Source: Ctenosaura bakeri (Eukaryota; Chordata; Lepidosauria; Squamata; Iguanidae). From it: a stretch of DNA of 64,000 nucleotides. Position numbers and translations under genes: made by a program. The stretch is from assembly GCA_948474755.1 (NCBI GenBank), contig CAOLHI010001149.1, positions 364,527-428,526 of the forward strand, read 5' to 3'. Shown one piece after another: positions 22,636-33,427 of this stretch (the stretch's first letter is position 1; the number at the start of each line of letters is the position of its first letter). Below the pieces are notes generated by a model. That model made no database searches and was not told the origin of the DNA. It was given only the letters and a program-made list of their open reading frames with translations.

Positions 22636-23464
22636 TACTTTGAAAGTTTGTATTTTGTTTAGTTATTTTGTTAATGCAATTAAGACCGTCCAGCCAGAAT
22701 GGAATTATTTTAGGGGAACCAACCCACATGTGTTACAGTAGCCCAGCATTCGTACAGCCTGGGAATATACCAGTGTACCACTTTAATAGTAACCTCTTTT
22801 ACAGTTACAGACAGTAACATGTCTGCAGACAGATACCCAAATCCTATGCCCTTCATTTTCAGCAATCTGTGCTCCATGTTCAGCTTCCCACGCATCTTTG
22901 GATCTTTTATTGAACTCATATGTAAACCCAATGATTGTTTTATAAATCTCAGATGCCAGTCCCTTAGTTCTAGACATTGTTGTTTTTCATTGATCCTACT
23001 GCTGTTTGTTTTAGCTTAAATATCCATCTGATTTTCATTTCTGGTGAACACATGTTGCAGCTTTGACTAGAAGGCTACATTAGGACAAAAGAATTGTGTG
23101 TGCATATATACATACACACATCACAGGTAGTGAATCTTCTGTCAAACTACCACTTTCCACTATTCTTTAAAACCTGCCATCTGTCTCCAGCTGAGGCATG
23201 TGGTGCTACCTCCATTCCTTGCTGTGGAATTCCAGCTCTGCTAATGGGAACTGCAGGGCAGCAGCCCAAAAGTGGAAAGGATATAGCTGTCTGCCTCAGC
23301 GGTGGTGGAGAGGATTTTAATGGTCTTTCCTGAAGCAAACTGGATCCATTTCCCCATGTATATTGCCAAGAGCGGCTGGCACTTAAGCACAAGGCTAAGC
23401 CAGAGTAGGAAATCTAGAGTAGAGCAACACCTAGACCCAAAATATTGTAAAACCGGGTCCTCAG

Positions 23465-23870
23465 TTGCAGGTTTTTTTTTTAAAAAAATCTTGATTATAA
23501 AAGAAAAAAAACAGAACAACAAAAAAAGAAAAACACCATGTGTTACACACAACGGTGAAAAAAGGAAATTGCAACAAAAACAAGCTTACATTATTATTTC
23601 TCTTCAATTCCACTACAATCATATACTTATTCAGCATACTCTATATCATACTGCTTACATACTTTTGTTGCCTATATCTAGATCTCATTGTCATTATACT
23701 CATTATTATTATAATAATTTTATTCTTAACTCTGTACTTTTCCATTACATTTAATCTATTACTACTACTAAATATGATCTTACTACTAAACATCTCACTT
23801 GCAGTTTTAATGGAGAAAATACGTGCAACAAAGCATCTGTCTAACTTTTCATATCCATAATTGTATGACA
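23465..23870 (-). mobile_element. L1 LINE 3' UTR fragment
   Basis: Begins on the plus strand with a T-run, then ACACCATGTGTTACACACAA. The same order of motifs follows at 62649-63000, which continues into a coding L1 end. Orientation minus. AT-rich. Confidence 0.65.
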
Positions 23871-24033
23871 GCAATCAATCCACTTCCCCTGCTAGTGAGA
23901 AATCCCAAACTATGGCATCTGCTGAGTTTATTTTCCATTGGGTGGGAAATGTGATGGTGTCTTTGTAACAGTTTGCGTGTTTACAAATAGACAAGCAGGG
24001 TCTATTTTAAGCAAAAAGACTTCTTTTAAAAGG

Positions 24034-24747
24034 CAATAGAACATTTCATAGCCCCACGATTTTAAGGGCTTTGAAAACATTTCTGGCGGTACCTTGAGAC
24101 AAGGCAGAGAGTTGAATACAAGAGTGCTTCAGGTCTACGAAAACCTTAATGTGGGCCTTTTCAGAGTCCCTGAAAAATTAACAAAGTTCAGCAAAACTTG
24201 ATTGTCTAGGTATAAATATTGCATAAGGTATATAGTAGCATCTCATAAGGATTAGGAAGGGATTCATTTATCAGGATCAGTCCAAAACTCTTTATTTATC
24301 AAACTAAATTGCTTATCCAGACCATTGCCCTTTCTGCACCTTACCTTTTTTTGGCACTGAGGTGCAGGGATCGTGTGAGCAGCCTACAGCGAGAGGCTCT
24401 CACATCCCCGCTGCTTCAGCTCCACACAAGCTGTCTGCTCCAGAGCAGGCAGTGCGAGAGCCCCACTTCTTTCTTCCGCAGCACAGCCTGGGAGTTTCCC
24501 AGGCTGCGCTGGGGCAGGAAGCACCACTGCCGCGGCTCTGGAGGCAAGTGTGTGCAGGGCTTTGGAGCAATGCGTGATCGCGCACCATTTTCGGCTAAAA
24601 GCCAAAAATGAAAAAAGTGTGCTAGCGGCGCCTGCCCTACCCTGGAGCATCATGCAATTGTGAGTGCGTCATTCAGATTGCTCCTCACAATCGCGCGATG
24701 CTCCAGGTGCCCTTTTGCATGGTAAATGCTGCGCGAAAAGGGCCCAT
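24034..24747 (-). repeat. Right arm of the ~715-bp inverted repeat
   Basis: Reverse copy of 17025-17743: unique-looking ~290 bp at 24034-24326, then a family C element at 24327-24747 ending GCGCGAAAAGGGCCC. The arms are placed so that the transposon ends face outward. Confidence 0.85.
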
Positions 24748-25242
24748 ATTTGCTTCCAAAATAAGGCTGACATTTGCAATTGTCTTATGTATACTTCCTT
24801 GGGAGTAAGCCCCCTTCAGCTAAATAGGAGTTGGTTTTGAATGGGCCTGTATAAAATTGCACTGTAGGAGCCAAAGCAGGTGTGAAGTTAAAGCTTATCT
24901 CTGCATATAACATGCAGGGTTGTTTTTTTTTTAAATGCAAATATAAACAAAGGATTAAAGACATGATGGCCTAGGTTACATTTACTGGAGTCTCTCATCT
25001 GCAGCATTCATGAGAGACAATTGCCAATGGGGGGACCAGTGTGTAAGGAGTGTGAAGGCTTCAAGAATGTCCAAAATGAGAGGCTACAAACTACAGTGCC
25101 ATGAAACATGAGAGTGTCTTTGAGGGACTTTTGGGACTGTTTGTGGCTGAGGAGAGGTGCTGCTTGTTTCACTGTCCTTAGGGAAGCATAGGTTGTAGAC
25201 TAGACAAGGAAGTCTAGACTCCCAGCTCCCTATGAGCATCCA
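24748..25242. other. Unassigned intergenic sequence
   Basis: No recognised gene or repeat. Confidence 0.4.
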
Positions 25243-25245
25243 AAG

Positions 25246-25390
25246 ACCCACTTTCAACATCCGGTGGAACCTTGAGGTTAGAATTTTCAGCCAGAGAGCC
25301 CTTTGGCCTCAATAAACCACAAACCCTAGAATTCCATAAGATGTTGAAAGTGGAATAATAGCACTATAACAGTGTAAGGTGGAAATGGCC
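25246..25390. mobile_element. Family A MITE, left end missing
   Basis: Starts within the arm at CACTTTCAACATCCGG and keeps the full right arm to GGAAATGGCC. Confidence 0.75.
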
Positions 25391-25990
25391 CAGGTTTGGA
25401 TACATGAAAATAAGACCTCTTAGAAATAAAAAGCTTCAACACCCCTCCGTTAGAATTGTTCGAGCATCTTGTGCAGCTACAGTTCTGGATTTAGGCAAGG
25501 AAAACTAGTTTCTCATTCACCTAAAAGGCAGACTCTTCTGGTCACACACTTTTAACTTAACCTACCTCACAGGGTTATTGTTGTGAAGGTAAATCCTCCA
25601 TGCTTGGCTCCTTGGAGGAAAAATATGAGGGATAAACATGTTGCATGTATCCTCTTTCAGGGTGAAAAACATATTTTGGATCCCTTCCATCTTTGAGATT
25701 CATGAACACCACCCTGCTTTTTCTACTTTCCCCCTCCCATACCCAAAACACACAAGAGTTATCCAGTCCAAGATTCCTAACATATATACTCACTCTCTGT
25801 TTCTCTAGCACACATAAAAGCTTTTGCAGAGCAGAAGGAAAATGCAATAAAAATATCTACATTAATAAGCAACTTTCTTCTATATATAGATGAGAACTGG
25901 CAGCTTTTCCAAACTACTTGGTAAAGGTTTCTGTGTAATTTGGAACTGTGTGTCCTTCCTTAGTCCAGTCCAATGCATTAGTGGCCTTAC

Positions 25991-26068
25991 CTGGCTGCTC
26001 CGGAGAGAAGACAAGAGTCCAGTCTCATTCTGTAGTCGGCCGACTTGAACCCATTTCCTTTCCATACC
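25991..26068 (-). other. Candidate 78-nt exon, gene unknown
   Basis: Strong acceptor (ggcttctcctttccag|GGTATGG) and strong donor (GGAGCAGCCAG|gtaagg) frame 78 nt, a multiple of three. Frame 0 is open and reads 'GMERKWVQVGRLQNETGLL' then 'SSLRSSQ'. I do not recognise the peptide. It could be an upstream noncoding exon of ANGPTL6, which lies 12 kb downstream on the same strand with an acceptor-like site near 14088, or part of another gene, or chance. Confidence 0.35.
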
Positions 26069-26431
26069 CTGGAAAGGAGAAGCCCCAAGTCCTGGCTCTG
26101 GGCCTCTCTGTCTTGCTTGCTTGCTAGACCCTCATCTTGCCTCTCACATCATGCCTCATTCCAGTGCCAGGAAAAACGTGTTAAATTCCTTGAGCTGCAC
26201 ACCAATGCAAGCCCATCAGGATATATGATTTCCAGCTTCCTCTTCAGGTCGTTTTAGAGCAGTTGAAAGAGAATTAAACACATTGGGTGTGATCTCTCCT
26301 CCCTCTGTTATTCTCCTTGTACCGCCAAGTAGAAGACTTATCCAGCACGTGCCAAACACGTTTTAGACAAGAGTGGCTTGAGGGGGGAGTTTATTGGATG
26401 AGTGCAGGAAAGAAAAAATGACTATTATTAC

Positions 26432-26682
26432 TGTGCTTCAGGAGATCCAGCGTGCTGTAGTGATTTGGCTGTTGGACTAGGACTTTGGACACCAGCATTC
26501 AAATTCTTGCTTGTCCATGGAAACTCACTGGGTGCACCTTGGGCAAGTCACACTCTCTCAGCCTCAAAGGTAGTAATGGCAAACCTCCTCTGAACAAATC
26601 TTGCCATGAAAACCCCATTGTAAGTTCATTTTAGGGTCGCCATGAGTAGGAAATGACTTGAAGGCACACAACAACAAAAATG
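26432..26682 (+). mobile_element. tRNA-derived SINE
   Basis: Near full length: GATCCAGCGTGCTGTAGTGA, the B-box region ATTCAAATTCTTG, the body AACAAATCTTGCCATGAAAA and the tail GACTTGAAGGCACACAACAA. Confidence 0.8.
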
Positions 26683-27381
26683 TATTTCAACATCCACTGC
26701 CTAAGGTATTTGGGTCACCTTGCCTTAGGTTTATTGTTGCTTCACCTCAAGGCCTTGCCCCTTTTCTCTAGTCTTCAGGGTAGGGTAAGGAATCTCAGGG
26801 TGAGAGCATTGCTTTGAAAGATATGTACAAATACAGACATACAAATGCACAAACTTGGGCTACTTGTGGCTACTGTGGGCCATTTCCTGTTCCAAACAGA
26901 ACTTGGAAAGCTTTCCTTGCTGGGACTACAATTCCCATGTGCTTTGCAAAGGTAGGAGATACAAAGCTTAGGAAAGTCCCTTTTTTACTTTTTCATGCAC
27001 AGTTTGGAAATCTGAAACTTCAGCAAATAGAAATATTATCTTATGTGCATGGGACTTGGTGCTTATTGTTTGAATGAAATGTACAGAGCAACAGTAGTTG
27101 ATGCTTAATGTCTCATGCTTAATGGTATGACCAGGGACTAACCCCATGGAATCATGGAAGAAGATTTAAGTTGTTTGATTTTGGCCCTAAAACATCATGG
27201 CCTGGGATGTTCCTGACCTGGCAACCACACTCATGGTAGATCTCGTCATACTTGCTCTTGCCTTCCTCTGTTCTAGTCAGAGAACCTCAAGGAACCTGAG
27301 CCAGCATCCAGATTGGCCCATATTCATGAGCAAAGTTCTTCCATGTACTGACTGCACAATAGCAGTCAATTTCTCCCTCCA
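26683..27381. other. Unassigned intergenic sequence
   Basis: No recognised gene. A GGGACTACAATTCCCATGTG motif near 26922 may be a scrap of the short hAT-like MITE. Confidence 0.35.
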
Positions 27382-27689
27382 TCAACTTGTAGGGTTGCCA
27401 GGCCTTGAGGTTTGCAAGTCAAAATCACCAACCTAGTGGCAGGCCCAGGGGATGCCATGTAGTGCTGTCCATTAAGAATTCATCTCAGTTGCCCACAGTT
27501 TGTCATTCAAATACACACACACGCACACACACCATATGTTCCTGTCCTGAAATTAAGACAGAAATCTTGAGGTTAAATGAAGGGCTAACTCTTTCTCATT
27601 TACTTAGGGAGATGTGAATTCTAGACAGTGGTTGCAGAGCAGAGTGGAGGGTGAGCCCTGGCACTATAACTAGAGGAAGCTAAGTATTA

Positions 27690-28171
27690 CAGTGACCCCT
27701 CCACTTTTGTGAGGGTTCAAGGTACAAAAGTCAAAAAGTCAAAGTCAAGTCAAAAAGCCATTAATAACCCCCCACCCCCTCCCATCCTCTTGCCTTTTGC
27801 CTGGGTGCATGTGCCTTCCTTCTCCATGGCTGGGCAAAAGGCAAGGGAAGGGGAGGGGGAGAATGGGAGGGAAGCAAGGCAAGCAGGGCTCCCCTCCCAT
27901 TGCCTTTTGCCTGGTGTACATGCCTTCCTTCCATGTGTCTGGGCAAAAGGCAAGTGAATGGGAGGTGGCAGCCCTGCACACAGAGAAGGTGTGCACATGC
28001 CTCCCTCCCCATTTCCCCTTCCCTCTTCTTTTTGCCTGGGAATGCCTTCCTTCTCTGTGCTTGGGCAAAAGGCAAGCAAATGGGAGGGGGAAAATGGGGG
28101 GGGAGTTAAGCAGGAGCCTGTGAATAATCAAATTTGCAAAGGTCAAACCCATGAATGTGGAGGGAGGACTG
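27690..28171. mobile_element. Tigger/pogo-like nonautonomous transposon
   Basis: CAGTGACCCCTCCACTTTTG to GAATGTGGAGGGAGGACTG with TA on both sides. The middle holds three diverged repeats built on TTGCCTTTTGCCTGG and GGGCAAAAGGCAAG, alternating in orientation, which create long but meaningless open frames on both strands. Confidence 0.75.
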
Positions 28172-28216
28172 TACATAGGTCCCCTGGAGAGTCTATTGCA
28201 GCCATGAACAACTTAA

Positions 28217-28736
28217 GGCCCTTTCTGCACAAAATGGCAGAAATGTCTCATGGCGTCATAGAAGCAGAGTTTATGGCTGCATTTCTGCGGCATTTCTGTG
28301 ACACAGCATTTCGCACCGACTTCCACTTGATGTGGCAAAGACTACTTTCTTGTTCCGAACTACAGCGTTCGTCACCACTCCTCTGCTCTACCCATGGCCC
28401 GCCCCAGTCCATTTCATTGGATCCCCCCTTTTTTTAAATCTTGGGAAGGATGTTCCTACATAGACACAATGTCACGTGTGCTGAGTTGGGCCCACCCTGA
28501 ACCCACCCATTCCTGTGAGAATGTGCTTCAATGGTTCTTCATGTAGTTGTAGAAATGTAGTAGAACTGGTCTTAGGGAGTGAAAATGCACTTTTTCCATT
28601 GCTCAAATACGACACTTTAGCAACATGCAAAGGCGCGCCAGCAACTTAACATCAACTTAATAGTGACAACGTCATACGGCTGCAAGCCTCCTCAAGCCGT
28701 CGCAGCTAAGCAGTGACTACACCATGCGGAAAGGGT
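28217..28736. mobile_element. Family C-related nonautonomous transposon
   Basis: Ends GGCCCTTTCTGCACAAAATG and CACCATGCGGAAAGGG. The interior differs from the copies at 17, 24 and 34 kb, so it is a separate subfamily sharing the termini. Confidence 0.6.
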
Positions 28737-29192
28737 GTGTGTCTTGCAAATTGTAGCCAACTACTCTGTGTACTAGGTGAGCTGGAGATTTGCACACTGT
28801 CCTTTCCTTTTGCCTGGACCTGAGCCCACTGGGCCAGGAGAATTTATACCCTTATCTCCCATTGCCAATATAACTCATGAAAACTGAAGACTCAGGGTCA
28901 GGTCTGACAACCCAAATAGCCCTAGCTACCACAGGTACGTTATAGATAGGTATATTGTTGCTGCAGGAAACAGCATTCTTTATGGAAGGGGAAATTATGG
29001 GGCGCTGTCAGTAGAAGGAGGAATTGAAAAGACCCCCAACACTTTATGCAACATTGTGGATAACCTCAGCTTTGATGTATATAGTCTTAATATAAATGTG
29101 TAGGACTATCTATATGTAGGACTTCCTAGTGTGGGGTCTATCACCTGTTTCATGCCAAGTTACAAGACTAATGTTTTGTACCTTCATATCAT

Positions 29193-29398
29193 TTCTGGCT
29201 TACAGTGACCCTAAGGCAAACCAATCACAGGGCTTTCCTGGCCAGATTTGTTTAGAGGCAGCTTGCCTTTGCCTTCCTCTAAGGCTGAGAGAGTGTCACT
29301 TGCCCAAGATCACCCAGTGGATTTCTATGGCTGAGTGGGAATTTGAACTCTGGTATTCTAGAGTCCAACATTCAAACCACTACACTAGACTGGGTCTT
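29193..29398 (-). mobile_element. tRNA-derived SINE
   Basis: Plus-strand blocks CTTACAGTGACCCTAAGGC, GAGAGTGTCACTTGCCCAAG and AACCACTACACTAGACTGG are the reverse complement of the SINE consensus. Confidence 0.75.
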
Positions 29399-29489
29399 GA
29401 GCTATGAGACAAACACTGTTAAAGAAATCACCATGAACTGTAAGTCTGCAGGTCACATAGACAAGAAGGAGGCAATGAACAGGAGTGAT

Positions 29490-29915
29490 GAGAGAACTAT
29501 TCTGGAGGGCAAAAGAAAAGTGCACACTGCCTTCCTCCTCCTTTCCTCCTCTTTTGCCTCATGTGAGTTCTCAGAGCTGGGGCCAGAGGGAGGGGAGGGG
29601 AAGCTCTGGAGGGCAGAAGGAAAGCAGGGGCTGCCTTCCTCCCCATCCCCTTACCTTTTGCTTTGGTGTAAGTTCTCAGCGCTGGTGCAGAGGCAGGGAA
29701 ATGGGAGGAGTAGTTCCAGAGAGAAGAGGGATAGCAGCACACACGTCTCTCCCTCTCCCCATTGCCTTATCTTCTGCCTTGGCACACTTGCCTTCTTTCT
29801 CCAGGCTGGCAAAACACAAGGGAATGGGAAGAGGATAATGGAGGGGGGAGGCATGAGCACCTCACCAATACTCAAATTTGCAAGAATCAAACCCGCCAAT
29901 GTGTAGAGAGAACTG
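29490..29915. mobile_element. Tigger/pogo-like copy, left end lost
   Basis: Shares the TTGCCTCATGTGAGTTCTC-type internal repeats with the 27.7-kb copy and ends AATGTGTAGAGAGAACTG followed by TA. Confidence 0.5.
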
Positions 29916-29969
29916 TACTTCAACTGCTGCAACGTGCATTCAAAGTGCAAATTTAATTGCACTTGTTTT

Positions 29970-30190
29970 AACTCAGCAGGAGGGAGAGAAGGGGAGGGGA
30001 TAGAGTGTTGCCCTTTTTAAACCCAATAGATAAATTTAATAGTGTCTGTGCTTTTTCTAGTACTTCATGTTCTTCCTTATAAATAACTTTTGCCCTCTTG
30101 TTGCCTGGTCACACAATGTTGACCACACTCTGATGTAGCTCAGCCATATGTGTCCTGGTTTTCATCTATTAAATGTTGGAAGGTATGCAC
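29970..30190 (-). mobile_element. DNA transposon family B, copy 4 (partial)
   Basis: The minus strand starts CATACCTTCCAACATTTAAT and has the family body, including CAAAAGTTATTTATAAGG. Confidence 0.6.
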
Positions 30191-30326
30191 TATGAAGACA
30201 TTGCCGTGTCCACGGAAGAATTCTGCTCACAATTACATTTTCCTTCAGTCCTTGGAGTTCCAGTACTGCAAAGTGAGATACTGAAAATCATTAATACCTA
30301 GAATTCTTATATTTTCTGTGTTAGTA

Positions 30327-31474
30327 CAGTTCTCCTTCCACATTTACGGGTTTGACCTTCACGAATTTGATTATTCATGGGGTGCCTGCTTGCCTCCCCA
30401 CATTCTCCTCCTCCCATTCCCTGGCCTTTTGCCAGTGATGTAGACTCAAGTCAACTGATCTGGACCCAAGTCGGACTTAAGTCGCTTCAGTGACTCAACT
30501 CGGACTTGACTCAGCAATAAATGATGCACTGACTTGACTTAAGACTTGTATATTTTTAGTGACTGACTTGATGCCCTTGGTTCAGTAACATAACACATTC
30601 ATTCGGAAACCTTACAATTTTGAACGACGCTGCCATCTCTTTTTGCCTAGTGGTCACATGACAATCTGTCTCAAGCCCAAAGTGTGGGTGCAGTTCTCAG
30701 AGGGAAACAGCAGACAGGTTAGGCCATGGGCTTGAGGCAGGCTTGAGGTCCGCTCAGCAGCCTGTCCCTGCTGCATATTGGAGGAGTCCTCTAAAACTTT
30801 TCTTAAGAGCAGAAGGCAATACTCTCCCCGAGAGCGCATTACTCAGAGGGGAAGAGCAAATGTGTTAGGAATGGGCTTGAGGAGGAAGGATCCTTCCTTC
30901 TAAAGTTTTTGAAGCTTCAGTAATGGGGAGTTAGAAGGATCTTATTCCCCACTTCTTAAATTCTCCAGCTTCTGAAATGGGAAGTAAGAAAATTCCTATT
31001 CCCCACATCCAAAGCTGCAGACAGTAAAATCACAAATGCCGACGGCCAACTCTGCTTAAATTGTTAAAACTGACTTTATTCAACTCTGTCCAAAAATTCT
31101 GGAATATAGGTTGGGGTATAAAGTTGGCTCCCAAACTTGAGACTTGACTTGAGACTTGGGGTAAAAGACTTAAATACATCACCCCCTTTTGCTTAGGGGC
31201 ACTGCTTTCCTTCTCTGCACCCCAGCAAAAGGCAAGTGAATGGGAGAACGAAAGGTTTGTGTGCATGAAAGTCTTTCCCCCTCCATTTGCTTGCCTTTCA
31301 CCTGCACAGGGAGAAAAAAGGCAGGGCACCTGGGCAACAGGCAGGCGAATAGAGGAGGGAACCCCATGAGGCAATGGGAGGGGGAGTGCTCCGTTGCGGG
31401 GAGAGTTATTCACCTTTTTTTACTTTTGTGAGGGATTTGTATCCTGCACTCTCACAAAAATCAAGGGGCCATTG
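30327..31474. mobile_element. Tigger/pogo-like transposon split by a hAT insertion
   Basis: Left end CAGTTCTCCTTCCACATTTA, right end TCAAGGGGCCATTG, TA at both sides. The insert is 30433-31184; removing it restores the TTTTGCTTAG-type internal repeat of the family. Confidence 0.7.
30433..31184. mobile_element. hAT-type nonautonomous transposon rich in ACTTG motifs
   Basis: Ends CAGTGATGTAGACTCAAG and CTTAAATACATCACCC. A perfect 8-bp target duplication CCTTTTGC lies at 30425-30432 and 31185-31192. Near both ends, short GACTTGACT / AAGTCGGACTTAAGTCG motifs recur, likely subterminal repeats. Confidence 0.85.
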
Positions 31475-31476
31475 TA

Positions 31477-32246
31477 TTTCTCATGTATCTTTGACCGCCC
31501 CTTTTCTTTAGATACCTAAACTGTACTTCTAAATTTTAAACTGAAGTTATAAGTTATTGCAATGCTAGAAATTTGGGAAATTTCATTAGGGGGCAGAATC
31601 TTTATTTGGGGGTGCAATGCCCTCAGTTTTTGCCCTCCATATAGCTACACCTTTGGGTGCATGAGATACACAGACAACATGCTGCATAACATTTTGGGTG
31701 CATGCATTTTCTCTGCAATGAGAACTGAAGACATTTTTCCAATGAACGCTAGGAAAATGTGGTATTTCCTCAACAGAAATATGACCTTGAGGAAAAATAC
31801 CTAGCCCCTAGCATTAAATGAGTAATAAATACTGCGCCTTTTTGACTTAAGAATTTGTGCATCATGATTTATAAAGCTCCTAAGGATAACAGTAATATTA
31901 CAAGACTGTACTAGCTGTATACTACTTTATTTATCATGTATTCTCCCCAAATAATTCTGGGACTTATATAGGCACGTCTTAGTTAACAAAATCTCAGACA
32001 AAGAAGTTCCATTTTTACAGAGCTTTTCAGCTCATCCAGCCCTCCTTTTCATTCATATTCTCTGCTTAGCTGGAGGTTTTAGCAACATTGACACCAAAAG
32101 AGTAGTGAAGGAGGGCTGGAGAAACATAGACATTTGGTGCTAGGCTGTAGAGAACAACAGAATAAAGCTTGAGCTGATCCTACTATAGCCATTTGTGCCT
32201 GCCCATGAGGTTGGCAAGGCAAACAAAGCACTACCTCCAGATTTCA
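31477..32246. other. Unassigned intergenic sequence
   Basis: AT-rich, no recognised gene or repeat. Confidence 0.4.
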
Positions 32247-32335
32247 GCCAGCCCCTCCCAAAGCTACAAACCCCAGGATTCCATAGGATGTTGAAAGTGG
32301 AATAATAGCGCTATAATAGGCTAGTGTGAAATGGC
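32247..32335. mobile_element. Family A MITE, right half only
   Basis: From GCCCCTCCCAAAGCTAC to GTGTGAAATGGCC. Confidence 0.7.
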
Positions 32336-32940
32336 CTCAAGTCTGCCTTGATAGATGGGTTATTCACCTCCGTTTTCTGACACACTTTGAGAAAATCCCC
32401 CCATACAACTAAAAGGACCAACTTTTACTGGGCCTGAACTGACAAGTGTTGGAGGAAAGCTTACTTCCTGCCAAAAATCTCTGTGATCTCGTGTCCTTGG
32501 GAGAGGGTGGACCAGCAGCCGTATTTATTTTCAGAGCAAGCAAACCTACACACCTTATCCCTGGTGAAAGGAAATAAGGCAATTACTTCATTGATGGAGG
32601 AAGGGAAGGAATTAACAGCAAACAATGACAGTCACCCCACATGGCCTCTCAGGTACAGGGGTACCTGCAGGCACTACTTAGGGATATCAGATTTAGTCAC
32701 TGCAGGGCATGAAACTTAACAGAATCTGGATATTGCTGGGAGTTCTTATATAGCAAGGGTAGGAGGCTGCACATGGGCTGCCATACCAATAAGAAAAAAA
32801 AAGTCCAGATGTGAGTAAATGTCCACTTCTGGATTTGAAAGTAAGATGGACTAATATTGAGACCAAAGAATTAAAGTGCCACCACACAGCAAAAAGTACC
32901 AATTAATTCTATAGAACTATGATACTATCTGCGTAAAATT
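32336..32940. other. Unassigned intergenic sequence
   Basis: An open frame on the plus strand (32483-32719) resembles nothing I know and has no splice or promoter support. Confidence 0.35.
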
Positions 32941-32949
32941 AACTATCAG

Positions 32950-33215
32950 AATTTTCTGTGTGGAAAAGATTACAACACAGATATACTAGTTCCTGTGTAG
33001 AAAATGCCATTTTCTAAGCAAATCAACCATGTGTGAATTTTACACAGAATAAATCCCCAAGTACAACATTTTCTGCAAAGAAAATAACAAGAATTAATAT
33101 TTCTGCATTGAAATATCATTTTCCATGTAGAAAATTCTGTTTCCTGCACAGAAAATGCTGTTTTCTGCGCAAAACAACCACTTGTGAATTTTGTACAGAA
33201 TAAGTTCCAAATGGT
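32950..33215. repeat. Degenerate tandem repeat, period about 152 bp
   Basis: A block from TGTGTAGAAAATGCC to CACAGAATAAATCC (32994-33056) recurs at 33145-33208 (TGCACAGAAAATGCTG to TACAGAATAAGTTCC). Within each unit, motifs of the type TTTCTGNNNAGAAA recur and are themselves small palindromes. Confidence 0.6.
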
Positions 33216-33427
33216 AAACATGCTCATCAATCCAGGCTTCAGTCATGATTTCTTGACACTTGAAAAGCATGTTTTTGACCATTTTTAAATATTTTTGAAT
33301 ATTTTCCCCATCCCTTTGCAAAAGAAATAGATCATTAATTACTGTGAAAAGCATTCTTACTTATTACACTGATAGCCAGCATACTTTGGAAAAGGCTAGC
33401 ACCTGAGCTATATGAACTTGACAGTCT

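Larger units (their letters stand above)
27382..28912 (+). mobile_element. AGGGTTGCCAG-ended DNA transposon, twice interrupted
   Basis: The left end AGGGTTGCCAGGCCTTGAGG and the right end GGTCAGGTCTGACAACCC are inverted. The pieces 27382-27689, 28172-28216 and 28737-28912 line up in order with the uninterrupted copy at about 44305-44875 (shared blocks near CAAATACACACACAC, ATTAAGACAGAAATC, GCAAATTGTAGCC and ATGAAAACTGAAGACTCAG). The inserts are a Tigger-like element and a family C element. Confidence 0.7.

Noticed and set aside
27745..28437. Overlapping 104-159 codon frames on both strands
   Set aside because: Produced by alternating repeats in a Tigger-like element and an adjacent transposon; no family resemblance and low complexity.
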